A stretch of 14,110 bases of DNA from Dunaliella salina (lineage: Eukaryota; Chlorophyta; Chlorophyceae; Chlamydomonadales; Dunaliellaceae): positions 10,417-24,526 of the forward strand of contig MU070886.1 of assembly GCA_002284615.2 (NCBI GenBank), written 5' to 3'. Positions 1 through 6,543 of this stretch are shown piece after piece (position 1 is the first letter of the stretch; every line of letters starts with the position of its first letter). The notes below the pieces were generated by a model. It saw only the letters and a list, made by a program, of their open reading frames with translations. It had not been told where the DNA came from and searched no databases. The position numbers were made by a program, and so were the translations under genes.

Positions 1-84
1 GCAGGAGCAGCAGCCAAAGCGCCAGTCTTTCATCACCGCCCTGCCCAAGCTCCTTTGCATCCGGTTCAAGACTCAATTCGGCAG
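1..84 (+). CDS. Candidate exon fragment (5' end outside window)
   Basis: The stretch runs open up to a good splice donor, CAG|GTATGA, at 84/85. Two frames are open. Starting at base 2 it reads ...FITALPKLLCIRFKTQFGR and ends in phase 2. Starting at base 1 it reads ...APVFHHRPAQAPLHPVQDSIRQ and ends in phase 0, which would join the next candidate exon at 492 in phase. The first frame looks more like a folded protein; the second fits the splice phase. I do not recognise a family from either. It lies upstream of the Fanzor-like exons on the same strand and may belong to the same gene, but nothing here proves that. Confidence 0.35.
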
Positions 85-103
85 GTATGAAAGAGGGTGT
101 TTG

Positions 104-454
104 GTGACTGAGTGGTTGTGCCATGGAGTGTCCAAGGTGGCACGGTTAATGGAGTGAGCAGGCTGCTCTGGGTGTACGCTGCCTGCCTGTGATAGAATCA
201 GTGATACGCATGGGTGCTGCAATTTTGTGACTGAGTGGTGGTGCCACGGAGAGTCAAGGGTGGCACGGCTGATGGAGTGGGCAGGCTGCTCTGGGTGCAC
301 GCCGCCTGCCTGTGATTGAATCAGTGAAATGCACAGGTGCTGCAGTTTTGTCATTTAGTGGTGGTGCCACGGAGAGTCAAGGGTGGCACGGCTGATTGAG
401 TGGGCAAGCTACTCTGGGTGTACGCCGCCTGCCTGTGATTGAATTAGTAAATTA
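104..454. repeat. 123-bp minisatellite, about 2.9 copies
   Basis: Three tandem units start at 104, 227 and 350. The first two are each exactly 123 bp; the third is cut short around 454. Units begin with GTGACTGAGTGG or a variant, share the core GGGTGGCACGGCTGATGGAG and differ mainly by substitutions. Because 123 is 41 codons, the complementary strand stays open across the units and gives a 41-residue repeated peptide (HPEQPAHSI...RATLD.PWH). I read this as a by-product of the period, not a gene. It sits in the putative intron after base 84. Confidence 0.93.
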
Positions 455-491
455 ATCAACCTGCATCGGTCTGTGCGCATTGCTTCCTCAG

Positions 492-611
492 GGCCAGGGC
501 ATGGCCAGCCAGGAGGAGGCTGCACGTGCGGAGGTCGCACATGAGTGGGAAGATGCCTCAGCCATCTTGGATGCTGCAGCAACCAGCAGGTTCAGCACCG
601 AGAGCAACACG
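492..611 (+). CDS. Candidate internal exon, unrecognised
   Basis: A pyrimidine-rich acceptor (TTGCTTCCTCAG, ending 491) is followed by an open frame reading GQGMASQEEAARAEVAHEWE and on to DASAILDAAATSRFSTES, an acidic, alanine-rich, helix-like composition. The frame remains open to about 755, so the 3' end is uncertain. I chose the donor-like G|GTAGAT at 611/612; CAG|GTGTGG near 646 is an alternative. It could be a linker or N-terminal helical part of the gene continued at 963. No domain is recognised. Confidence 0.3.
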
Positions 612-962
612 GTAGATGGCAGTCAGCTCAACGCTGGGCACAGCAGGTGTGGTGCAAGAGCACCTGCTTGGACATGTGCTCTGGTCTATGAGATATCGTG
701 CACGTGCACGAGACCACCTTTGCAAATAAACGCCATTATTGGAACACATTTTTGAAGTTGAGAGGACACATGCTGTTTGGATGCTCTCTCAGCCTCTCTT
801 GTGGCTGTGGCCTTGCTGTGCCCTCTCAGCTGTCTGTCTCAGTGCGTGGTGCTCGCTCGTCTGCGGTAGTGACTCCCATGTGTGTTGTGTGGACTTGGAG
901 TTGCGGCTCCTCACCTGGCCTTGTGTGACAGCATGCAGCCACAGTCTGTCTTGCCATTGTAG
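612..962. other. Putative intron, no feature seen
   Basis: No exon with convincing coding character is visible between the candidate exons. The stretch is rich in short GTG/CTC-type words and ends in a usable acceptor (TTGCCATTGTAG at 962). Open frames on both strands here look like chance. Confidence 0.4.
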
Positions 963-1190
963 AAGATGCATATCCAGGCTTTGCCAGGGAAGGGGCTGAT
1001 AATAATGGCAGTGGCTGCACCCCCTTTGACGCACAGGTGGTGAAAGGCCCCCCTCCTCCCATCCGCCCCACCTTCACCTTCTCCTACCGTTTGGACTGCC
1101 TCCCTGCCACCAATTGCCCAGCACCAGGCATAATTGGTCTGGACATGGGCCTGGCCAAGATCAGCGCCTCGGAACACATTGTTCCTTGCT
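963..1190 (+). CDS. Candidate exon with RuvC-I-like motif (Fanzor/TnpB-like)
   Basis: After the acceptor at 962 one frame is open to 1387. It reads (E)DAYPGFAREGADNNGSG, then VVKGPPPPIRPTFTFSYRLD, then a Cys-containing loop, then PGIIGLDMGLAKISASEH. Hydrophobic residues followed by GLDMG are what is expected of RuvC-I in TnpB/Fanzor nucleases (consensus about h-G-h-D-x-G); the candidate catalytic Asp is at 1142-1144. The 3' end is unclear because no strong donor precedes the hairpin at 1191, so I stop there by choice. The family call rests on this motif plus the exons at 2491 and 2752. On its own the motif is short and could be chance. Confidence 0.4.
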
Positions 1191-1251
1191 CCATTGGCGT
1201 TGTGAGCAGCTCTCGGCAAGGAATTGTGAGAGCTGCTCACAACGCCAATGG
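1191..1251. repeat. Perfect inverted repeat (24-bp arms, 13-nt loop)
   Basis: Bases 1191-1214 are the exact reverse complement of 1228-1251 (arm starts CCATTGGCGTTGTGAGC). A single mismatch outside allows three more pairs. A second small hairpin, GGAAC-acatt-GTTCC, lies just upstream at 1171-1185. The reading frame of the preceding exon runs through both. As RNA it would form a stable hairpin of small-RNA-precursor size; as DNA it could be a tiny foldback insertion. Confidence 0.95.
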
Positions 1252-1380
1252 CGCAGCCCCCCTACCACCACAGCTTTGCAGCTGTAGGCAGGCAGCTCAT
1301 CTCAGCAGCACCCACAAACCCCCCTGCTGGCGCCCACCACCACCATCCTCCCCCTCGCCAAATCCCCCCCCCACCGCAAG

Positions 1381-1525
1381 CCCTTGAAGGAGGGTGGCAG
1401 CCAGTTCCTGTCCCTGAGCTGGCAGCTCAGGCGCGCGGAGTGCTCGGTGCAGCGTGCGCAAGCAATGGCAGCGGCTGTGCAGCCTGGCTGGCTTGGACAA
1501 GGTGTTTGCAGATATGGCACAGCAG
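1381..1525 (+). CDS. Candidate exon, basic helical region, two open frames
   Basis: Frame one reads PLKEGGSQFLSLSWQLRR, then AECSVQRAQAMAAAVQPGWL. Frame two, open from 1418, reads SVRKQWQRLCSLAGLDKV then FADMAQQ. Both look protein-like, and a switch from the first to the second near 1490 would read most naturally, which suggests a one-base frameshift or a sequencing error. The donor CAG|GTGGGT at 1525/1526 leaves frame two in phase 0, matching the exon at 2491. An arginine-rich helical stretch is expected between RuvC-I and RuvC-II of Fanzor-type proteins, but the sequence alone does not identify it. Confidence 0.33.
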
Positions 1526-1746
1526 GTGGGTGCTGTGTGGAACAGCCTAAGGAATAGAGGGTTAAGGAGGGGCGTAATTGCCGTGGAAGAGTGAGTGAGC
1601 CTAGGCTCAGAAATTTTTGGCTGGAAGGACAGCTCAAAACATTGTAGATCGTGGTGTTTCTGGCTTGAGCTGCCTGCACACATCACATGTGTTGAATTGA
1701 TGTGCGTGTGGGGGGAGGACTTAGATTGCAGGGGTCGGGGATGGGA

Positions 1747-1837
1747 GATGGAAGGGGGGAGGGCGGGGTTGGGGGGGGGGGGGGGGGGGGGGGGTGCTTC
1801 AACTAGTCTAATCCCCCCCGCCCTCTCCCCTTCCATC
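1747..1837. repeat. G24 tract flanked by purine/pyrimidine inverted repeat
   Basis: A run of 24 G (1771-1794) sits between a purine-rich left arm (1747-1770, GATGGAAGG...GGGCGGGG) and a nearly complementary right arm (1811-1837, CCCGCCC...CCTTCCATC). The arms match apart from one or two indels. The tract can form a G-quadruplex, a triplex or a hairpin. G24 length in the assembly is probably unreliable. Confidence 0.9.
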
Positions 1838-1849
1838 TTCCACTACCTC

Positions 1850-1874
1850 ACTTTTCCACCGCCTCAGGTAAGTA
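1850..1874 (+). promoter_or_regulatory. Juxtaposed 3' and 5' splice sites (ratchet-point-like)
   Basis: The sequence CACTTTTCCACCGCCTCAG is followed directly by GTAAGTAATC, so a good pyrimidine-tract acceptor (ending 1867) abuts a consensus donor (starting 1868). This is the arrangement of a recursive splice site in a long intron. It could instead be the end of an unrecognised exon. It lies in the putative intron between 1525 and 2490. Confidence 0.4.
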
Positions 1875-1946
1875 ATCTTGTGCCATCTTGGCAAAAAGCA
1901 GGCATGAAGGCTGACAGCCTTGTCATGAAAGCAAGTTAGGGAAAGG

Positions 1947-2094
1947 CAATAATGTACCCTCACCATCATCATCTGTTCAACCAAGGTCAATAATGTACCT
2001 GTTCTAATCTGTTCATTCAAGGTCAATAATGTACCTTCACCATCATCACCTGTTCCATCAAAGTCAATAATGTACCATCACCATCATCATTGTG
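1947..2094. repeat. Short tandem repeat, about 41-bp unit, 3.7 copies
   Basis: Units begin at 1947, 1988, 2024 and 2065 with CAATAATGTACC and contain CACCATCATCA and CTGTTC. Lengths are 41, 36 and 41 bp, with the last one cut by the GT tract. Intronic minisatellite. Confidence 0.9.
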
Positions 2095-2125
2095 ACAATA
2101 TCTGGGATTGCCTTCATGGGTGCAC

Positions 2126-2127
<2 letters not shown>

Positions 2128-2200
<73 letters not shown>

Positions 2201-2238
2201 TGCGCGTGCGCGTGCGTGTGTGTGTATGTGTGTGTGTT
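2128..2238. repeat. (GT)n microsatellite with GCGT interruptions
   Basis: About 110 bp of alternating GT, with a CGTGCG-type block near 2197-2215 and a single TATG near 2225. Open frames across it on both strands (poly Cys-Val, poly His-Thr) are repeat artefacts. Z-DNA-forming composition. Confidence 0.98.
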
Positions 2239-2490
2239 TCATTGAAGCACTGCACTATACGCTCTTGCGCCAAGCATTTGCTACTCAGTCACCGAGCACT
2301 TGCTACATAGTGATTTCATTTAACAGCTTACTGGGTAAACACAAGTCACAAAAAAACATGGACCCCCTTGTACACAGCTGATCACTTGCAGTGCAAATGG
2401 GCACTAACAACCTTTCAATGCTCCCCTCCTTGCGGCATGTTACGCCCTCTTTAAATGCGACATTCTGGTTTTGTTTGTGCCAACCCTTAG

Positions 2491-2547
2491 GGAGGAGCCC
2501 GTACCTGCAGCCGCAAGCACCTCGACTTCTTGAGCTGCCAAGCCCAG
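2491..2547 (+). CDS. Small internal exon of the Fanzor-like gene
   Basis: A 57-base exon lies between the acceptor CAACCCTTAG (ending 2490) and the donor CAG|GTACAA (2548). It is phase 0 at both ends and encodes GGARTCSRKHLDFLSCQAQ. It joins in frame to the exon at 2752, giving ...HLDFLSCQAQ|HRPKLKALL..., a plausible continuous helix. Its codons are GC-rich (CGC, AAG, CTC, TTC), unlike the AT-richer transposon remnants to the right. In Fanzor proteins an RT-S-like segment and a long helix precede RuvC-II, which fits, but the exon is too short to stand alone. Confidence 0.5.
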
Positions 2548-2751
2548 GTACAAAGCAGGCCTGTCCAGGTTGTTTGCTTGCGCTGCGTAATGTCAAGCTC
2601 CTCGTGTCCATATGTGTCGTGTGCTCCTGTACTGCCATGTCTTGATGCCCATCATTCCGTGAGCAATAAGCGCTGTGTCCGTGATGTGTTGCAAGGACAG
2701 TGCTTCTCTTAACGGAAAAAGATGTCCTCTTGCTCCCAACCTCACTTGCAG

Positions 2752-2918
2752 CACCGGCCCAAGCTCAAGGCGCTGCTGATCTTCAGCCCAGCCAAGGCTG
2801 ACGCCCGGCAGCGCTCCCTGGAGCTGCGCCAGGGTAACCTGGACCGGTACGTCGCGCGGAGCTTCCGTACAGTGGTCAACGGGACAGAGGCAGGCGCCCC
2901 CATCGTGGTGTCCCTCGG
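2752..2918 (+). CDS. Internal exon, RuvC-II-region-like (Fanzor-like nuclease)
   Basis: This is the clearest coding block of the left part. The acceptor is CTCACTTGCAG (ending 2751) and the donor is GG|GTAAGTAG. It holds 55 codons plus two bases with strong GC-rich codon choice. It reads HRPKLKALLIFSPAKADARQ, then RSLELRQGNLDRYVARSF, then RTVVNGTEAGAPIVVSLGG. Basic residues, a Q-x-x-LDR helix and a PIVVSLGG strand match the layout before RuvC-II in Fanzor proteins, where the usual acidic residue is often replaced by G-D or G-G and the catalytic Glu comes later in a DE[FY] motif. The expected zinc finger is not found downstream on this strand. Coding status is fairly sure; the family is moderately supported. 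Confidence 0.62.
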
Positions 2919-3045
2919 GTAAGTAGGGAAGTGGCACCCCTGCTTTGTTGTTGTTGACAGCATTGGGGCTGGGTGGGAGCTGTGAGCAGAGTGCTTCAGC
3001 CTGAACATAAAGATTGAATTGATTGATGCTCACTTGCTCATTTAG

Positions 3046-3127
3046 GAGGCGTGCCTATAAATGCAAATCTTTTTCGCAATTGCTCAAGCAAACAACCGCA
3101 CATTTGCTTACGTGCATTCTAGACTAA
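3046..3127 (+). CDS. Possible alternative last exon
   Basis: An acceptor, CTTGCTCATTTAG, ends at 3045. Taking the phase of the preceding exon, the frame reads (G)RRAYKCKSFSQLLKQTTA... and stops at TAA 3125-3127. A TGTAA, the usual green-algal poly(A) signal, lies at 3332-3336. Composition is AT-richer than the preceding exon and there is no recognisable motif, so it may be intron. If real, the protein ends without zinc finger or RuvC-III and would be a truncated nuclease. Confidence 0.18.
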
Positions 3128-4029
3128 AATGCATGCTCAGTAGAAGCACCCCTCTTTCTGCTCAAGAGTGACCCTGGTGCTCAGTGCTTCGAAAGGAGAG
3201 CGATCATGCAGTCCCATGCTTTGCTGCATGTTTGACGGCATGCCTGCGCCCGATGGTGTGCTGTCTAACACTGCCTCTGTGCATTCACGGAGCTGGCCGG
3301 TGCGATTTCTGGGGGAGGATGATAGCTGATGTGTAAGCAGAGCTACTTGATAGAAACTCCACAAGCTTTCACATCCCCTGGGGCTTGCAGGAAACAGCGG
3401 ATCCATCCTTTACACTAGAGTTACCTACCCCTGGACCTCAAACCAATCTATTGGTTTGAGTGCTGCCAGGTCAGTGAAATGTACAAGGAATGATCTCGCA
3501 TGACAAAGCGTATGAGTTGAGATTCAATACCGTGTTTGCAACAAGAATGTCCATTCCGGTGATGCTTGGGGCTTAGTTCCCCTTGCGTAGCTTTTCCTTT
3601 TCCTGAGGTTCAGAAAATCAGCTCTTCCCCTTGATGGCACTCTGGCCCACTTGCGCTTTCTCTTGGACCCAGCAGCTCTAGATCTGCACCAGCATTCAGT
3701 GGCAAGATGAACAAGCACACTGGGGCACTGATCACATTTGAGCAGGCAAGGAGCTTGCAAGTCATATGCAAGTGGGGCACATGAGTTTTTTTAAGAGCAC
3801 GCTGGGTGTTAAGCGTACCACTTCAACCTGGGCTGTGCTGAGGGAGTGGCCATGAGCCGCTTCAGTTGTACTGTTTCAGGTCTGTTGTCAAAATGTGCAA
3901 TAGCATGCTGAGGTCTAGCTGCGAGACGATGAGAAGCGTGTTGAAAGCAGATTTAATCATCCATTCGCGTGAGCCATCCTGCTGGACTGCTCAAGTTTGA
4001 GATGCCTCCCAAGGNNTGCAGCGCAGTGA
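3128..4029. other. No convincing gene; contains a perfect small hairpin
   Basis: About 900 bases without supported coding sequence. Open frames on the - strand (3137-3406, 3524-3760) have no recognisable motif and no splice support. The only clear structure is an 11-bp perfect inverted repeat with a 2-nt loop at 3437-3460 (CTCAAACCAAT-ct-ATTGGTTTGAG). Confidence 0.5.
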
Positions 4030-4547
4030 TTCTTTTATGCAAGCTGTGCGGCAGGGTACTCCTATTTCTATTCAAGAATTTACTGATGACCTCAGGTACA
4101 GGTTGCGGGCATTGTGGAGAGATGTTGAGGGAGTGAACCCGCGAGACACTTACAACTGGNAACTTACCANATTTTCTTTGCAGTGCCTTTTGACCACAAT
4201 GTGCGTGCCCCTGCCCGTTTACCAAGGCACTTGCATTTGGACTTGCATCAACATGTCATGTGGGACGTTAGCCGTNTCAGACTTAGGGCATGCACCCTGG
4301 CGGCTTGGGATACTTGGAACTCTCTTTTAGGTGATCGCTGTCCTTGTGATGAGATTCAAGATGAAGCTCATGCCCTTTTGGTGTGCAGGCNCAGATGTTT
4401 GATCTGACACACTTGCACAATCAGTTCCATCATTGGTTCAGCTGTGCACCTCCCGGTAGTCCAATACGCCTCAGAGACTTCCTGGACCAAGCTAATGTCT
4501 TAGAATTAGCCAAATTTGTGTCTGCATACATGAGATGCTATGCCTGA
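4030..4547 (+). mobile_element. LINE remnant A: post-RT C-terminal region, frameshifted
   Basis: Three frames in succession give one protein. The first reads QGTPISIQEFTDDLRYRLR then ALWRDVEGVNPRDTYN. After an N-containing, damaged patch (4160-4182) the second reads VPFDHNVRAPARLPRHLHL, then RACTLAAWDTWNSLLGDRCP and CDEIQDEAHALLVCR. From about 4395 the third reads LRDFLDQANVLELAKFVSAY to a TGA at 4545-4547. C-x-C-x7-H-x4-C is a CCHC knuckle as found after the reverse transcriptase of non-LTR elements. The same motifs recur in the remnants at 6040-6471 (+) and 7323-6544 (-), which makes repeat identity firm. No reverse transcriptase domain is left. Confidence 0.78.
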
Positions 4548-4623
4548 TTTTTGAGCACTGTCATTTTTTGCTTAAACTTGTCTGGAAACAGGCCTCTATG
4601 TCTCCGCTCAGCTGCTCTTGTAG

Positions 4624-4735
4624 GTCATCGCCGTGGAGTTGCACCGCCGTGGAACGTCATCGCCGTGGAGCTGCATCGCCGTGGAGCGTCATCGCCGTAG
4701 AGCGCCATCATCGCAGAGCTACATCGCCATAAAGA
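4624..4735. repeat. 16-bp tandem repeat, seven units
   Basis: Seven consecutive 16-bp units of the type GTCATCGCCGTGGAGC run from 4624 to 4735; the last two are diverged. Alternating unit types give a 32-bp higher period. It lies just downstream of LINE remnant A. Confidence 0.93.
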
Positions 4736-4819
4736 CCTCACTCCTGCGGAGCGCCAGCATGGCTGGTCAGGATCTGGAGATGCAACACGCTGCCCCCGGC
4801 CCCTTGCCTGCATCTGGGC

Positions 4820-4880
4820 GGAATCTCACCCCTGCCCAGCCAGCAAGGGAATCAGTCCTACGAAGTAGTGGAACGCGACA
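4820..4880. repeat. 61-bp direct repeat, copy 1
   Basis: Starts GGAATCTCACCCCTGCCCAG and ends GTAGTGGAACGCGACA. Differs from copy 2 (5936-5996) at three positions. The 1.1-kb spacing suggests that both copies are pieces of one mobile element family. Confidence 0.95.
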
Positions 4881-5224
4881 GCTGTCATGCGCGTGGAAAG
4901 ACGCGTCTGATTCATGTAGCAGGAGCCTGTGGATGTGGCAGCCTTCACCCTGCTGGATGGAGAACCCTAGCTTTCAGACCATGATTACTTATGCCAAGGA
5001 TTGTGCTGGAGAATTAAAATGGAGCTGGAGCCAATAAGTCAGCCTGAGCTGCTGGCATGCTTGTGTTAGTCCAAGGAACCTCCTAAGAGCTCCCCATGCC
5101 CTGAGACCTGGGCTAATGTGTGTGTGTAGAACTTGCCTGTATCATCTCATCCTCGTAGCTGGAGTGCCATCTGACTTCAGGTGCTCCCATGGCGTGTGTG
5201 AATGGGGGGGGGGGACGGACATCT
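4881..5224. other. No gene recognised between direct repeat and LTR-like stretch
   Basis: An open frame continues from the 16-bp repeat to 5037 but has no motif and crosses the tandem repeat, so I do not call it. At 5209-5237 there is a hairpin with a 13-bp stem (one G-T) and 3-nt loop, GGGGGGACGGACA-tct-TGTCTGTCCCCCC, next to a G run. Confidence 0.5.
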
Positions 5225-5920
5225 TGTCTGTCCCCCCTGCTTGAAGTGTGAGCTGAGCCTTTTTGAGCCTTTAGACCTTCTTCTTAGTTCTGTCTTGGAT
5301 GTTTTGCGGGCTCGCTAGAGCCAAACTCTTGTACACGCAGAGAATGACCTCATCATCTTCGGCCATCAGAGGCCTTCGCTGCGTGCAGCAAGGCTCAGAA
5401 ACATCTGTACATAATTTCTATATTTTTCCTGTGGCCTTGTTTTNGAGTGGATCTCGCTAGACCGAATCTGTGGTTTTCCTTGTTTCGCTCTCTTTGGAAT
5501 CAAAAGCAGCTCATCAGTGAAGGCCATCACCGAGCAGCAAGGACTCAGAGCCTACTCGCCTTCTAGGACGTGTGGTAAGTGAAGAAAGGGGGAGCCAAAG
5601 CCAGGAATCTAGCATTCACCTTAGCCAGTACTAGCACTCAGCGTGCCCTAAGTACCTAACTAGCACCAGCACTCCGCGTGCACCAGGTGCATTTAGCCAT
5701 CCTCAGCACTCCGTGTGCGCCAGGAGCACTCAATAAAGCTCAGCCTGCCTGTTAAGAGCATCGAATCTCAGCCTCACACCTAGAACCTCCAACATTCCGC
5801 CCTCCGCGGGCCCTAGCTAGTCAAGCCGAGGCCACACAGCACTCATAGCAATGTGGTCGAGGCGCAGGAGAGCAGCCTAAGCACAAGAGGCAGCAAACAC
5901 ACTCACTCCTGTCCCAGCCA
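5225..5920 (+). mobile_element. Possible solo or 5' LTR of a retrotransposon
   Basis: The stretch starts TGTCTG and ends CCAGCCA, the TG...CA form of LTRs. It contains an AT-rich TATA-like block (TTTCTATATTTTTCC, about 5416-5430) and an AATAAA at 5732-5737 about 310 bp later. It is followed at once by TGGCGCTCGG, a plausible tRNA primer-binding site start (TGG complements the tRNA CCA end). A G-run lies just before the start. No second copy is in the window, so the boundaries are inferred. Two diverged halves (about 5311-5400 and 5453-5550) share CTCGCTAGA and GCAGCAAGG.CTCAG, which suggests an internal duplication. Confidence 0.35.
5621..5729. repeat. 36-bp tandem repeat, three units
   Basis: Units at 5621-5656, 5657-5692 and 5693-5729 share the core AGCACTC.G.GTGC.CCAGG. 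The preceding 30 bases look like a further, worn unit. It lies inside the LTR-like stretch just before its AATAAA. Confidence 0.88.
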
Positions 5921-5935
5921 TGGCGCTCGGGGGGG

Positions 5936-5996
5936 GGAATCTCACCCCTGCCCAGCCAGCGAGGGAATCAGTCCAGCGAAGTAGTGGAACGCGACA
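5936..5996. repeat. 61-bp direct repeat, copy 2
   Basis: Same sequence as 4820-4880 with three substitutions. Begins 16 bases after the proposed primer-binding site, so it may be the leader of the LTR element. Confidence 0.95.
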
Positions 5997-6039
5997 CAAT
6001 TGTTCAGCCCTATTTTGAACTGTAAATGGTCTGCACGGA

Positions 6040-6471
6040 ACAATAAGGGGACATAACCTTCAGCTAGATATGAAGGTGGAGATAGTGGCTTAGGATTCTC
6101 AAAACTCTCTCTTGCGTGATTGCTGCTCTTTTGATGACATTCAGGATGAAGTCCATGCCCTTTTGACGCGCAGAAACGCAGATGCTTGTGATTTGAGGAG
6201 AAAGTACGCTTACCTTTTCAACTGCTTCTCTGGTGCTCTTTCAATGGAACAACCTTGTCAACAACTAGTTAGTGTCCAGGCTGTGCATGATTTCCCCTTT
6301 CAACACAACAACAAGCTTTATTTGTTTATTTCTCAGCTTATGGATTTATGTCGGCTGGCGAGGACCAGTCACAGGCCAACCAGTCGAACAATCTGGCTGG
6401 AGGCTCCCCCATTTAAATCTGTAAATCAGCTAGATGGTTTTGGTGCTTGGTGCTCTGAAAGGAATCCATAG
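6040..6471 (+). mobile_element. LINE remnant B: C-terminal fragment
   Basis: The clean frame (6100-6471) reads NSLLRDCCSFDDIQDEVHAL, then NADACDLRRKYAYLFNCFSG, then HNNKLYLFISQLMDL, then stop. It parallels remnant A (NSLLGDRCPCDEIQDEAHAL) and remnant C (KKYAHQFDAF). Compared with A, the knuckle has lost its last Cys (HALLTRR for HALLVCR). It begins mid-domain, so it is 5'-truncated or cut by the LTR-like element upstream. Its 3' end faces the 3' end of remnant C. Confidence 0.72.
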
Positions 6472-6521
6472 GCTCAGGTATTAGATATCAAATCGATAAG
6501 TCCAAATATCTTGATTTTGGA

Positions 6522-6540
6522 AAAAACGAACTTCGTTTTT
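6522..6540. repeat. Palindrome AAAAACGAA-c-TTCGTTTTT
   Basis: Nine-bp perfect arms around one base, in an AT-rich junction between the facing 3' ends of two LINE remnants. Resembles a hairpin terminator only superficially; no bacterial gene is near. Confidence 0.85.
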
Positions 6541-6543
6541 GAA

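Noticed and set aside
73..354. - strand 93-codon open frame with repeated peptide
   Set aside because: It is created by the 123-bp tandem repeat; no splice, start or domain evidence supports a gene.
104..454. Regularly spaced repeats as a CRISPR array
   Set aside because: The repeats are contiguous 123-bp units without unique spacers, in a eukaryotic intron-like setting.
1297..1836. 179-codon - strand open frame with Pro-rich ends
   Set aside because: Its proline runs come from the G24 tract and a C-rich stretch, and it covers + strand candidate exon sequence. No domain is seen.
2064..2381. Poly Cys-Val and poly His-Thr open frames on both strands
   Set aside because: They are translations of the (GT)n microsatellite.
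3524..3760. - strand Lys/Arg-rich frame (78 codons) as a small basic protein
   Set aside because: No start context, splice signals or family resemblance; length is within chance for this base composition.
6522..6540. Rho-independent terminator
   Set aside because: The hairpin is AT-rich, sits between eukaryotic LINE tails and follows no bacterial gene.
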